Shown: one piece after another, positions 7,366-13,604 of the stretch | How the letters are laid out: the number at the start of each line of letters is the position of its first letter | Position numbering within the stretch: position 1 is the stretch's first letter | Source: an uncultured Alistipes sp. | GTDB lineage: Bacteria > Bacteroidota > Bacteroidia > Bacteroidales > Rikenellaceae | Direction: 5' to 3' | DNA length: 13,604 nt | Assembly (NCBI GenBank): GCA_947174575.1 | Contig: CAMWJM010000006.1 | Location: 1 to 13,604, forward strand | Program-made: the position numbers and the translations under genes | Notes under the pieces: generated by a model | Seen by the model: the letters and a program-made list of their open reading frames with translations, nothing else | Told to the model about the DNA's origin: nothing | Databases searched by the model: none

Positions 7366-8226
7366 TTATCGTTTTTTAACGGTTGTAGTCGCGGAACGTG
7401 CGGGCGCCTCTGCTTCGGGCCGCGTCGCACCCCGCCAGATCATGTATATGCCCAGTATGATGAAAGGGATGCTCAACCATTGTCCCATGTCGAGCGTCCA
7501 TCCCTTCTCGAAAGCCTCCTGCTCGGTCTTGATGAACTCGATGAAGAAGCGGGTCAAGAAAATGCCCTCCAGCCCCACGCCGAACAGGATGCCGGGACGC
7601 CGACGCGCCAGGTCGCGCCCGAAATAGAGCCAGCACAGCACGGCGAACGTAGCCAGGTAGCACAACGCCTCGTAGATCTGCGTCGGATGCACCGGCAGCG
7701 GGGCGAACTCGCGCACCCACTTGGCCGAGCGGACGAACCGGAAACCCCACGGCAGCGAAGTGGCCGTGCCGAAGATTTCCGAATTGAAAAGATTGCCCAA
7801 CCGCACGAACGCCCCGCCGATGCCCACGGCGATCATGATCCGGTCGAGCGACCAGACGTAGGGCAGCTTGTTCTTGCGCGAAAAGAGCCACAGCCCCACG
7901 AGCAGACCGATGGCGGCGCCATGGCTGGCCAGCCCGCCGTCGCGGAAGCCCGTGACGATCGTCCACGGTTCGCGCAGATACTCCATCGTATCGTAAAAGA
8001 GGCAATGCCCCAGGCGTGCGCCGATGATCGTGGCCAGCGTACCGTAGATGAATATCGACTCCGAAACTTTCTCGGGCAGCCCCTCGCGCTTGCAGAAGCA
8101 GTCGAAGAGCTTGGCGCCGACCAAAATGGCCAGCACCCACATCACCCCGTAATAACGGATGTCGAGCGACCCGATGTCGAAGAACACCGGATCGAAATCC
8201 CAAACTATGTCCAAAAATCGTATCAT
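7366..8226 (-). CDS. lgt: prolipoprotein diacylglyceryl transferase Lgt
   Basis: Lgt is the inner-membrane enzyme that transfers diacylglyceryl from phosphatidylglycerol to the lipobox cysteine of prolipoproteins, the first step of lipoprotein maturation. The 286-residue protein is strongly hydrophobic with about seven membrane helices. Family residues are visible: H102 in SHGAAIG (E. coli H103), the signature GGAFVRLGNLFNSEIFG at 137-153 with R142, N145 and E150, HPTQIYE at 180-186, and RFFIEF at 226-231 (equivalent of the essential R239 region). The start MIRFLDIVWDFDPV is typical. It lies 36 bp after the histidine-kinase stop and 3 bp before the HU-SPOR gene. A product that would be its substrate, the NigD-like lipoprotein, is encoded at 11083. 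Confidence 0.96.
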   Translation of the reverse strand: MIRFLDIVWDFDPVFFDIGSLDIRYYGVMWVLAILVGAKLFDCFCKREGLPEKVSESIFIYGTLATIIGARLGHCLFYDTMEYLREPWTIVTGFRDGGLASHGAAIGLLVGLWLFSRKNKLPYVWSLDRIMIAVGIGGAFVRLGNLFNSEIFGTATSLPWGFRFVRSAKWVREFAPLPVHPTQIYEALCYLATFAVLCWLYFGRDLARRRPGILFGVGLEGIFLTRFFIEFIKTEQEAFEKGWTLDMGQWLSIPFIILGIYMIWRGATRPEAEAPARSATTTVKKR

Positions 8227-8262
8227 TCATTCGAAGTTTAACGGGTCGTACGAACAGGGCGC

Positions 8263-9312
8263 CTACTGCATCTGCTGCAGATCGGCTTTCTTGAGCGTGA
8301 ACGAAAAAGTGCTGCCTACGCCCATCTCGCTGCGCACCGAGATGCGCTCGCCGTGAGCCTCGACGATGTGCTTGACGATCGCCAGGCCCAGGCCCGTGCC
8401 GCCCTGCTCGCGCGAACGCCCCTTGTCGGTGCGGTAGAAGCGCTCGAAGACACGCGGCAGATCCTCCTTGCCGATGCCCTGGCCGTTGTCCTCGATCTCC
8501 ACGAGAAGTTTGTCGAGCATGTCGCGGAAGCGGATGCGCGTCGACCCGCCCTCCTTGCCGTAGCGGATCGAGTTGATGATCAGATTGACGAAGACCTGCC
8601 CGATATAGTGCTTGTCGGCCCAGGCCCAAAAAGGCGAGGGCAGATTCTCGGCCCCCTTGACCGAAATCTTGATCTTCTTCTTGTCGGCCTCCATCTCGGC
8701 CTGCTCGGCGATCTCCTTGGCCAGCGCCACGACGTCGAACCGCTCCATGTCGAGCCGGTTCATGCTGCTCTCCAGCTTGGAAATGGTGTCCAGATCGTTG
8801 ACGATGTTGATCAGGCGGTCGATGCTTTTCTCGGCGCGTTCGAGGAACTTGCGGTTGATCAACTCGTCTTCCAGCCCGCCGTCCAGAAGGGTCGATATAT
8901 AGCCCTGGATGTTGAAGATCGGGGTCTTCAGCTCGTGGGCCACATTGCCCAGATACTGTTTGCGGAAATGCTCGGCCTCCTTCAGGCGGGCGATCTCCTT
9001 GTCGTTGGTATCGGCCCAGGCGGTCAGCTCCTCGCCGATGTTCTCGACGCGCTTGTCCCGCAGCTCGGAGAAGATCTCGTTGGTGTGGACGTCGCGCGAA
9101 AGGACGATCGAGTAGATCGGCTTGAGCTTGTAGGCCACATACTTGCGGATGATGAAGAGCGCCGCGAGCGCCATGACGGCGAAGACCCCGGCCGCGACGC
9201 TCAACGTCAGCCACCACACCGCCTCGAACAGCGTCGCGCCGACGGCCACGATGACCGCCGCGAGCAACGCGATCCACAACGAAGCGCCCTCCTTGGTTTT
9301 GATATTGACCAT
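8263..9312 (-). CDS. membrane sensor histidine kinase, no adjacent response regulator
   Basis: This 349-residue two-component kinase has two transmembrane helices (about 12-30 and 35-55) with almost no periplasmic loop. A linker follows, then the HisKA domain with the phosphoacceptor H126 in NVAHELKTP, and a complete HATPase domain: N-box FVNLIINS at 241-248, G1 DNGQGIG at 275-281, F-box at 289-293 (FERFY) and G2 GGTGLGLAI at 304-312. It should therefore be an active kinase. The very short extracytoplasmic part suggests sensing within the membrane or through a partner. The layout resembles Bacteroidetes PhoR-like kinases. No response regulator is encoded on either side; neighbours are ribE and lgt. 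The ATG at 9312 lies 68 bp after the ribE stop. Confidence 0.93.
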   Translation of the reverse strand: MVNIKTKEGASLWIALLAAVIVAVGATLFEAVWWLTLSVAAGVFAVMALAALFIIRKYVAYKLKPIYSIVLSRDVHTNEIFSELRDKRVENIGEELTAWADTNDKEIARLKEAEHFRKQYLGNVAHELKTPIFNIQGYISTLLDGGLEDELINRKFLERAEKSIDRLINIVNDLDTISKLESSMNRLDMERFDVVALAKEIAEQAEMEADKKKIKISVKGAENLPSPFWAWADKHYIGQVFVNLIINSIRYGKEGGSTRIRFRDMLDKLLVEIEDNGQGIGKEDLPRVFERFYRTDKGRSREQGGTGLGLAIVKHIVEAHGERISVRSEMGVGSTFSFTLKKADLQQMQ

Positions 9313-9380
9313 ATGGATTCGAATTTATGCGTCGCAACGTGCCCGTCCGGCTGCGAAAGCGGGCGGGAGACGCGGACTAC

Positions 9381-9974
9381 CTATTTATATTGCTGCATGA
9401 GACGGGCGATGTACTTGCCCACGATGTCGAACTCCAGATTGACCACCGAACCGACGTCGATCCGGCAGAAGTTGGTGTGTTCGAACGTATAAGGGATGAT
9501 CGCCACGCGGAAGCTGTCGGCTTTCGAGTCGCAGACCGTGAGGCTCACGCCGTTGACCGCCACGGAGCCTTTCTCCACGGTGCAGAGGCCGCCGCCCCGG
9601 GGTTCGTACTCGAAAGTGAAATACCAGCTGCCGGCGGCATCCTCCCGGGCCGTGCAGCGGGCCGTCTGGTCGACATGACCCTGCACGATATGCCCGTCGA
9701 GCAGGGCATCGGGTTTCATAGAACGCTCCAGATTGACCAGATCGCCCACTTCGAGCAGCCCCAGGTTGCTCCGGTCGAGGGTCTCCTTCATGGCGGTGAC
9801 CGTGTAGGTGTCGCCCGCGATCTCCACGACCGTCAGACAGACGCCGTTATGCGCGATGCTCTGGTCGATTTTCAGCTCCTGCGCGAAGTCGGCCCGAAGC
9901 GTAAAATGCTTGTTCTGGCGATCCGAACGGATGGCTATGACCTCCGCGGTTCGCTCCACGATGCCTGAAAACAT
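9381..9974 (-). CDS. ribE: riboflavin synthase alpha subunit
   Basis: Riboflavin synthase dismutates two molecules of 6,7-dimethyl-8-ribityllumazine into riboflavin and a pyrimidine, the last step of riboflavin synthesis. The 197-residue protein shows the two homologous lumazine-binding barrels: residues 1-88, starting MFSGIVE with HNGVCLTV at 42-49, and about 93-187, with GHIVQGHVD at 94-102 and VNGVSLTV at 140-147. It ends with the trimerising C-terminal helix (KYIARLMQQ). The initiator MFSGIVE is nearly invariant in the family and fixes the start. The gene begins 4 bp after the stop of the HTH/S24-like regulator, so the two are probably co-transcribed. I saw no FMN riboswitch upstream. The gene is also called ribC in some species. 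Confidence 0.96.
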   Translation of the reverse strand: MFSGIVERTAEVIAIRSDRQNKHFTLRADFAQELKIDQSIAHNGVCLTVVEIAGDTYTVTAMKETLDRSNLGLLEVGDLVNLERSMKPDALLDGHIVQGHVDQTARCTAREDAAGSWYFTFEYEPRGGGLCTVEKGSVAVNGVSLTVCDSKADSFRVAIIPYTFEHTNFCRIDVGSVVNLEFDIVGKYIARLMQQYK

Positions 9975-9978
9975 GGCT

Positions 9979-10608
9979 CTACGTATTGATTATCAATTTA
10001 CCTTTTACCTTGTACACGCTGCGTATGTCGTTGATGTCGAGAACGATGTCGTCGTAGTTCTCGCTATCGCCGGCGACCAGACGCAACCGCTGTTCGTCCT
10101 CGGCGGCGCGTACTATACGCAAAGTTACAATTTTTCGGCTGATAATCACGTATTCTTCACCGGGAATAATTTCATCCCGATCGATATTTTTCAAAAAAAC
10201 CACCGTTCCGGGCGGAATCGACCGCCCCATGGCCCGCCCCGAATAGAGCATCGCCAGGTCGCAATCGCCCATGCGGGGCATCATCGCGTCGCTCTCGGAT
10301 TCGAGGTGCTGCAGATGGGCGATCCCCTCCTCGACGTCTACATTATAAAAAGGTATCTGTACCCCGCGCAGCTGCGGATCGGCGAACATCTGCCCGTCGC
10401 CCGTCAGCAGCCACAGCTTGTCGATCTGCGGGAAATGGGTCACGATGCGCTGGGCCACGTCGAGCGAAATGCCGTTGTTGCCGCGCTTGATCTGGTAGAG
10501 ATTCTCGCCGCGCGCCAGACCGATATGGCGGGCGAAGTAGTTGGTCGACATGTTCGCCCACTTGATGACGGCTTCGATTCTTTCCCAATTATTCCGCTTT
10601 TCCCGCAT
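9979..10608 (-). CDS. HTH transcriptional regulator with degenerate S24 (LexA/CI-like) domain
   Basis: This 209-residue protein has an N-terminal helix-turn-helix (about 8-58, with STNYFARHIGLARGENLYQI covering the core) and a C-terminal S24/LexA-like barrel (about 118-205). The domain normally reads GDSMxPxIxxGD with a catalytic Ser and a later Lys. Here the corresponding stretch is SGRAMGRSIPPGT, with Ala126 at the Ser position, and VTLRIVR (161-167), with no Lys. It is therefore probably not self-cleaving; this rests on alignment by eye. I chose ATG 10608; a TTG four codons upstream also opens the frame but is less likely. It sits 4 bp before ribE and is divergent from tRNA-Arg. Its target is unknown. 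Co-expression with ribE is an inference from spacing. Confidence 0.85.
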   Translation of the reverse strand: MREKRNNWERIEAVIKWANMSTNYFARHIGLARGENLYQIKRGNNGISLDVAQRIVTHFPQIDKLWLLTGDGQMFADPQLRGVQIPFYNVDVEEGIAHLQHLESESDAMMPRMGDCDLAMLYSGRAMGRSIPPGTVVFLKNIDRDEIIPGEEYVIISRKIVTLRIVRAAEDEQRLRLVAGDSENYDDIVLDINDIRSVYKVKGKLIINT

Positions 10609-10642
10609 TTTGTTTCTCAATTAAAAAAAATTCGTATCTTTG
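10609..10642 (+). promoter_or_regulatory. tRNA-Arg promoter (TTTG, 22-bp spacer, TATCTTTG)
   Basis: TATCTTTG at 10635-10642 is a perfect -7 box, inside the longer TTCGTATCTTTG also found before ruvB. TTTG at 10609-10612 is a possible -33, though the 22-bp spacer is one base longer than usual. The mature tRNA begins 8 bases after the box, so transcription starts very close to the tRNA 5' end. The upstream element abuts the start codon of the divergent regulator. Confidence 0.75.
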
Positions 10643-10649
10643 CGCATCC

Positions 10650-10721
10650 GGTCCCGTAGTTCAATGGATAGAATATAAGATTCCGGTTCTTACGATATGG
10701 GTTCGATTCCCGTCGGGACTA
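10650..10721 (+). tRNA. tRNA-Arg, anticodon CCG
   Basis: The sequence folds into a full cloverleaf by hand. The acceptor GGTCCCG pairs with CGGGACT (G1-T72 is a wobble), followed by T8 A9. The D stem is GTTC/GAAT. The anticodon stem TAAGA/TCTTA encloses TTCCGGT, so the anticodon CCG is at 10683-10685 and reads CGG. The T stem ATGGG/CCCGT has loop TTCGATT and the discriminator is A. CCA is not encoded. If the first pair is not counted the 5' end would be 10651. Confidence 0.93.
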
Positions 10722-10726
10722 CTTCG

Positions 10727-10763
10727 AGCACGAATGCTGAAAAAGAGGCATTCGTGCTTTTTT
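10727..10763 (+). terminator. rho-independent terminator of tRNA-Arg
   Basis: A perfect 11-bp stem, AGCACGAATGC (10727-10737) with GCATTCGTGCT (10748-10758), has a 10-nt A-rich loop and is followed by six T's. It begins 5 bases after the tRNA. On the minus strand no T-run follows the hairpin, so it should act only for the tRNA. Confidence 0.92.
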
Positions 10764-10797
10764 CATTCGGACTGTCGCGCGGCACGTTTCCCTGTCG

Positions 10798-10827
10798 CAA
10801 AAGTAATAACAAATTCCTTGCGAACAA
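10798..10827 (-). promoter_or_regulatory. candidate minus-strand promoter (TTG, 19-bp spacer, TACTTTTG)
   Basis: On the minus strand TTG (10827-10825) and TACTTTTG (10805-10798) are exactly 19 bp apart, a full match to the Bacteroidetes consensus. The only minus-strand gene downstream is the HTH/S24-like regulator at 10608. A transcript from here would have a leader of about 180 nt antisense to tRNA-Arg. No better promoter is visible nearer to the regulator. The surrounding 10764-11043 is AT-rich and otherwise shows nothing I can name except the ATGCCGGCAT palindrome at 11011-11020. Confidence 0.4.
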
Positions 10828-11043
10828 CAAAAAATAGTATTTTTAACTTATTTTATAGCATATTCGGTCTTATGTATTACAATTATTCGCCTTGCGTACG
10901 CAATTAAAAGGCCCGCTATTCGTTCGGGCAAAATGCGGAATTATAATCGGCAAACGCCATGCCGGGCAAATATCGGACTTCGGAGATGCGTTGCCGAAAA
11001 CATTTTTTTCATGCCGGCATAGGATAATTCGACATTTTAACGT

Positions 11044-11051
11044 TATATTTG
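11044..11051 (+). promoter_or_regulatory. promoter -7 box of the NigD-like gene
   Basis: TATATTTG matches TAnnTTTG and lies 31 bp before the ATG, leaving a leader of about 25 nt, which differs from the near-leaderless arrangement at uvrB and ruvB. No clear TTG lies 19-21 bp upstream; instead the 10-bp palindrome ATGCCGGCAT (11011-11020) occupies nearly that place and could be an operator. Confidence 0.55.
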
Positions 11052-11082
11052 GCGAACGAAAACTTGAAACGGAAGCAAAACC

Positions 11083-11766
11083 ATGAAAAAATCGATTTTC
11101 TTCTTGCTCGCAACATGTTGCGCCCTCGGATTCTTCTCGTGCAACGAGCCCGACGACCGGGTGCCTCTCTTTAATGCATTCGTCACGGTGCACCAACGCG
11201 CCATAGCCGGCGACTACTATTTCGAAACCGACACGCACAAGACCATCTATCCGAGCGACAAGAGCTATCTCGTCGACTATGTGCCCCGGGAGGGCCAGCG
11301 GGCTTTCATCACATTCGGTCTGCACGACGAGAAGATCGAGAATTACGACTACAATGCCGTCATATACGGTCTTATAGATATTTACGCTTCCGAAGCCTCC
11401 ATCATCGCCAGCAAGGAGGAACTGGACGAGCTTCCCGATGACCCGATCATAGTGGATTCCAAATACAGCTGGCTGGAGGGCGACTGGATGACGCTGCGCG
11501 TGTACCCGATTGCGGATATAAAAAAACACACGTTCCATCTCTTCATCAACGACGCAGACCCCGCGGATGCCGAGCTGGACTATGTGAATATGGAGCTGCG
11601 CCACGACCGGGGCGGCGACACGGAGGATACCTATTACGGCGACTATATTTCGTTCAACCTGCAGGCGATCCGCTCCCGACTCGAAGGCAAGAGAGGCATC
11701 AAGCTCCGGTTCAAGAACGACGGCGGGCAATCCGAATCGATTCGGTTCGAACGCGCCTCCGAATAA
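11083..11766 (+). CDS. NigD-like lipoprotein
   Basis: This is a 227-residue exported lipoprotein. Residues 1-19 are a signal peptide (MKKSIFFLL followed by a hydrophobic stretch) ending in FFSC, with C20 as the lipidated cysteine, followed by the acidic NEPDD typical of surface-exposed Bacteroidetes lipoproteins. The mature part resembles the NigD-like family (N-terminal OB-fold-like and C-terminal beta domains): DYVPREGQRAFITFGL near 64-79, then DYNAVIYGLIDIYAS, and an immunoglobulin-like half with WLEGDWMTLRVYP near 126-138. NigD was named from a bacteriocin-associated locus in Bacteroides, but most members have no known function and I see no bacteriocin genes here. The gene stands alone, with its own promoter and terminator. 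Lgt at 7366 would process it. Confidence 0.85.
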   Translation: MKKSIFFLLATCCALGFFSCNEPDDRVPLFNAFVTVHQRAIAGDYYFETDTHKTIYPSDKSYLVDYVPREGQRAFITFGLHDEKIENYDYNAVIYGLIDIYASEASIIASKEELDELPDDPIIVDSKYSWLEGDWMTLRVYPIADIKKHTFHLFINDADPADAELDYVNMELRHDRGGDTEDTYYGDYISFNLQAIRSRLEGKRGIKLRFKNDGGQSESIRFERASE

Positions 11767-11794
11767 CGCCCGACCGCCCGACCGGCTATTTCGA

Positions 11795-11827
11795 CCGACC
11801 CGCCTTTTCGAGGCGGGTCGGATTTTT
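11795..11827 (+). terminator. rho-independent terminator of the NigD-like gene
   Basis: A perfect 10-bp GC-rich stem, CCGACCCGCC (11795-11804) with GGCGGGTCGG (11812-11821), has a 7-nt loop and is followed by ATTTTTA. It begins 29 bases after the stop codon. Two direct copies of CGCCCGAC just before it (11767-11782) are probably incidental. Confidence 0.92.
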
Positions 11828-11875
11828 ATGCCGATCGCAATACGCCGCGATCTCCGCCAGCTCTCCTGCAACTTT

Positions 11876-12003
11876 TCTTCGATCTTTGCAGTTTCTGCAG
11901 CTCCCGGCACCTCGGATAGAGGGTAGGGCGCCGTGCCCCCTGCAATCTGCAGCGGAAACACGACACCGAAGGTACTCGGCACCGAGCAAGTTGAAAGGGA
12001 GTT
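11876..12003. repeat. decayed units preceding the ruvB-upstream repeat array
   Basis: This gene-free stretch contains fragments resembling the array units that follow. TTCGATCTTTG (11878-11888) is like the left arm, and CCGAAGGTACTCGG (11966-11979), followed by ACCGAGCAAG, is like the right arm. Several CTGCA-containing inverted pairs lie between. I see no coding signal. The assignment as old units is tentative. Confidence 0.4.
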
Positions 12004-12005
12004 TA

Positions 12006-12228
12006 TTCGTATCTTTAACTGAAGTCGAAGATACTCGGTCTCTGCAATACCCAAATAAATTTGCGACTTTTCGTATCTTTGGCTTTACCCAAGATACTCC
12101 CGCTCGGCAAAATGCAAGCAATTCGGTTTTGCATTTGGCTCTTCGTATCTTTGGCTGCGCCGAAGATACTCCGGTCTCGGCATAATCAAGCTATCGCTTG
12201 CTTCTGCGCTCGACTTTTCGTATCTTTG
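12006..12228 (+). repeat. tandem array of palindromic units carrying a promoter -7 box
   Basis: TTCGTATCTTTG or a near copy recurs at 12006 (last base A), 12070, 12142 and 12217, so units are 64, 72 and 75 bp. In the first three the left arm pairs with a right arm AAGATACTC: 12009-12015 with 12028-12034; 12073-12082 with 12088-12097 (one mismatch); 12145-12155 with 12159-12169 (11 bp, one G-T). Each right arm is followed by a CGG-rich, CTCGGCA-like tail, and two units then carry a second small hairpin. The last copy has no right arm and is the ruvB promoter box. An exact 18-mer, CGACTTTTCGTATCTTTG, is shared by 12064-12081 and 12211-12228. Confidence 0.8.
12198..12228 (+). promoter_or_regulatory. 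ruvB promoter (TTG, 20-bp spacer, TATCTTTG)
   Basis: TTG at 12198-12200 and TATCTTTG at 12221-12228 are 20 bp apart, matching the Bacteroidetes consensus. Only TCCC separates the box from ATG 12233, so the message should be leaderless or nearly so. The -33 TTG is the 3' side of a small hairpin, CAAGC-TATC-GCTTG (12187-12200), that ends the preceding repeat unit. The upstream array boxes lack a TTG at the right distance. Confidence 0.75.
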
Positions 12229-12232
12229 TCCC

Positions 12233-13237
12233 ATGTCTATCGTACGCAATACAGAGAGCGATCTCGAATTCGAAAACAAGATCCGCCCGCAGGAGCTGGA
12301 AAACTTCGCGGGACAGGAGAAGATCGTCGAGAATCTGCGCATCTTCATCAAAGCGGCGCTCATGCGGGGCGATTCGCTGGATCATGTGCTGCTGCACGGC
12401 CCTCCGGGTCTGGGCAAAACCACGCTGGCCAACATCATCGCCAACGAAATGGGAGCGCAGCTGCGCCTGACCTCCGGGCCGGTTCTCGACAAGCCGGGCG
12501 ACCTGGCGGGGCTGCTGACCAACCTCAACCCGGGCGACGTGCTGTTCATCGACGAGATCCACCGGTTGAGTCCCATCGTCGAGGAGTATCTCTACTCGGC
12601 CATGGAGGATTACAAGATCGACATCGTGCTCGACAAAGGCCCCTCGGCCCGCTCGATCCAGATCGAACTGGCTCCGTTCACGCTCATCGGCGCCACGACG
12701 CGCAGCGGTCTGCTGACCTCGCCCCTGCGGGCGCGCTTCGGCATCCAATGCCACCTGGAGTACTACGACGCCCCTGTTCTGGCCGGCATCGTCCGCCGTT
12801 CGGCCCGCATTCTCGACGTGTCGATCGACGACGATGCGGCGCACGAAGTGGCTCTGCGCTCGCGCGGTACGCCCCGTATCGCCAATGCTCTGCTGCGGCG
12901 GGTGCGCGATTTCGCCATGGTCAAGGGCGAGGGACATATCGATCTCGAAATCACGCGCATCGCTCTGGCGGCGCTCAACATCGACTCGCGCGGTCTGGAT
13001 CAGATGGACAACAAGATTCTGGGCACGATCATCGAAAAGTTCGGCGGCGGCCCCGTAGGCCTCAACACCGTGGCTACGGCCGTGGGCGAAGAAGCCGGCA
13101 CGATCGAGGAGGTCTACGAACCGTTCCTCATCAAGGAGGGCTTCCTCAAACGTACGCCGCGAGGTCGCGAAGTCACCGAGGTAGCCTACAAACACCTGGG
13201 GTTCAACGCACCCCGTGAAGAAAATTCGCTGTTTTAG
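12233..13237 (+). CDS. ruvB: Holliday junction branch-migration ATPase RuvB
   Basis: RuvB is the hexameric AAA+ motor that, with RuvA, drives branch migration of Holliday junctions during recombinational repair. The 334-residue length is typical. Walker A GPPGLGKT is at 56-63, Walker B LFIDEIH at 104-110, sensor 1 GATTRSG at 153-159, the arginine-finger region SPLRARFG at 163-170, and the C-terminal winged helix ends the protein ([14 protein letters not shown]). The start at 12233 is supported by the conserved N-terminus and by lack of another in-frame Met before residue 44. The promoter box ends 4 bp before it, at the end of the repeat array. The ferredoxin-nitroreductase gene starts 6 bp downstream. 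Confidence 0.98.
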   Translation: MSIVRNTESDLEFENKIRPQELENFAGQEKIVENLRIFIKAALMRGDSLDHVLLHGPPGLGKTTLANIIANEMGAQLRLTSGPVLDKPGDLAGLLTNLNPGDVLFIDEIHRLSPIVEEYLYSAMEDYKIDIVLDKGPSARSIQIELAPFTLIGATTRSGLLTSPLRARFGIQCHLEYYDAPVLAGIVRRSARILDVSIDDDAAHEVALRSRGTPRIANALLRRVRDFAMVKGEGHIDLEITRIALAALNIDSRGLDQMDNKILGTIIEKFGGGPVGLNTVATAVGEEAGTIEEVYEPFLIKEGFLKRTPRGREVTEVAYKHLGFNAPREENSLF

Positions 13238-13243
13238 AACGCC

Positions 13244-13604
13244 ATGAATATCTCCATCGATTCCCGGAGTTGCATCCGCTGCGGCCGATGCGTCAAGGCC
13301 TGCCCGGCGTCGGTCTTCGGACAGGAAAAGGCCGGTGCCGACGTGACGGTCGACACGCCCGAGAACTGCATCGGCTGCGGCCATTGTGCCGCCGCATGCC
13401 CCACGGCAGCCATGCGGCACTCCGAGTTCCCGCCCGAAAAGGTGCACCCCGTCGACCGCTCGCAGCTGCCGACGCCCGAGCAATTGATGCTCCTCTGCAA
13501 GGCCCGCCGCTCCAACCGCGCACTGACCCGCAAACCGGTACCGCAAGAGTCGCTCGATCGCATTTTGGAGGCCGCGCACACGGCTCCTACGGCCAGCAAC
13601 ATAC
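13244..13604 (+). CDS. ferredoxin-nitroreductase fusion protein, partial (C-terminus outside window)
   Basis: The frame opens at ATG 13244, 6 bp after ruvB, and remains open for 120 codons to the window edge. The N-terminal part is a bacterial two-cluster [4Fe-4S] ferredoxin: C10-x2-C13-x2-C16-x3-C20-P and C42-x2-C45-x2-C48-x3-C52-P. From about residue 83 a nitroreductase-family FMN domain begins, with RRSNRALTRKPVP and then LEAAHTAPTASN, where the arginine and serine residues normally contact FMN phosphate. Such fusions are common in anaerobes and probably reduce nitro or quinone-like compounds using low-potential electrons; the physiological substrate is unknown. The spacing suggests co-transcription with ruvB, though a functional link to recombination is not evident. 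Confidence 0.9.
   Translation, partial: MNISIDSRSCIRCGRCVKACPASVFGQEKAGADVTVDTPENCIGCGHCAAACPTAAMRHSEFPPEKVHPVDRSQLPTPEQLMLLCKARRSNRALTRKPVPQESLDRILEAAHTAPTASNI

Noticed and set aside
6394..8241. Plus-strand frame of 615 codons over the HU-SPOR and lgt genes
   Set aside because: It is antisense to two genes with recognisable domains and has no promoter or plausible product.
7376..9337. Minus-strand frame running through lgt and the histidine kinase
   Set aside because: It is an out-of-register frame of two genes that are intact in their own frames; Arg/Gly-rich shadow.
9313..9380. Terminator or promoter in the ribE-kinase gap
   Set aside because: Only a 5-bp GC stem and an imperfect TAAATTCG without a -33; neither is convincing.
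10609..10620. TTG start four codons upstream for the HTH/S24-like gene
   Set aside because: ATG at 10608 fits better; the extra residues are not conserved-looking and overlap the tRNA promoter -33 region.
12006..12228. CRISPR array
   Set aside because: Only three to four diverged units, no uniform repeat-spacer pattern, and no cas gene nearby.
12061..13218. Plus-strand frame starting in the repeat array, with repeated LFVSLA-type peptides
   Set aside because: The peptide repeats come from the DNA repeats, whose 72- and 75-bp periods keep one frame; the remainder is a +1 shadow of ruvB.

Overview
The window looks like a chromosomal segment from a GC-rich member of the Bacteroidetes, most likely an Alistipes-type gut organism (the genus is inference). 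The reasons are Bacteroidetes-style promoters (a -33 TTG or TTTG and a -7 box TAnnTTTG) in front of several transcription units, start codons without Shine-Dalgarno sequences, a NigD-like lipoprotein, and a HU-like/transmembrane/SPOR protein, both lineage-typical architectures. It holds mainly housekeeping genes. I see no insertion sequence, prophage, CRISPR array or defence locus.

Layout. Positions 1-1527 (minus): smpB, tsaB and a partial helical protein lie almost end to end, probably one operon for ribosome rescue and t6A tRNA modification. Positions 1778-3754 (minus) carry dnaG, divergent from uvrB (3892-5952, plus). The dnaG/uvrB gap holds a perfect 26-bp inverted repeat built of AT-rich heptamers, placed against both promoters. 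Positions 5987-10608 (minus) hold six co-directional genes: a HTH/S24-like regulator, ribE, a sensor histidine kinase, lgt, a HU-SPOR membrane protein and a GtrA-family protein; most junctions are 1-40 bp.

Positions 10650-10763 are a tRNA-Arg(CCG) gene with its own promoter and a strong terminator. Positions 11083-11766 are a solitary NigD-like lipoprotein gene with promoter and terminator. Positions 12233-13604 carry ruvB, followed 6 bp later by the start of a ferredoxin-nitroreductase.

The most unusual sequence is the 400-bp stretch before ruvB. About three diverged tandem units each contain TTCGTATCTTTG (a promoter -7 box) folded against its own complement, and the last, unpaired copy appears to be the ruvB promoter. 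uvrB and ruvB both have the -7 box only 4 bases before the ATG, which suggests leaderless mRNAs. The S24-like regulator appears to lack both catalytic residues of its family.
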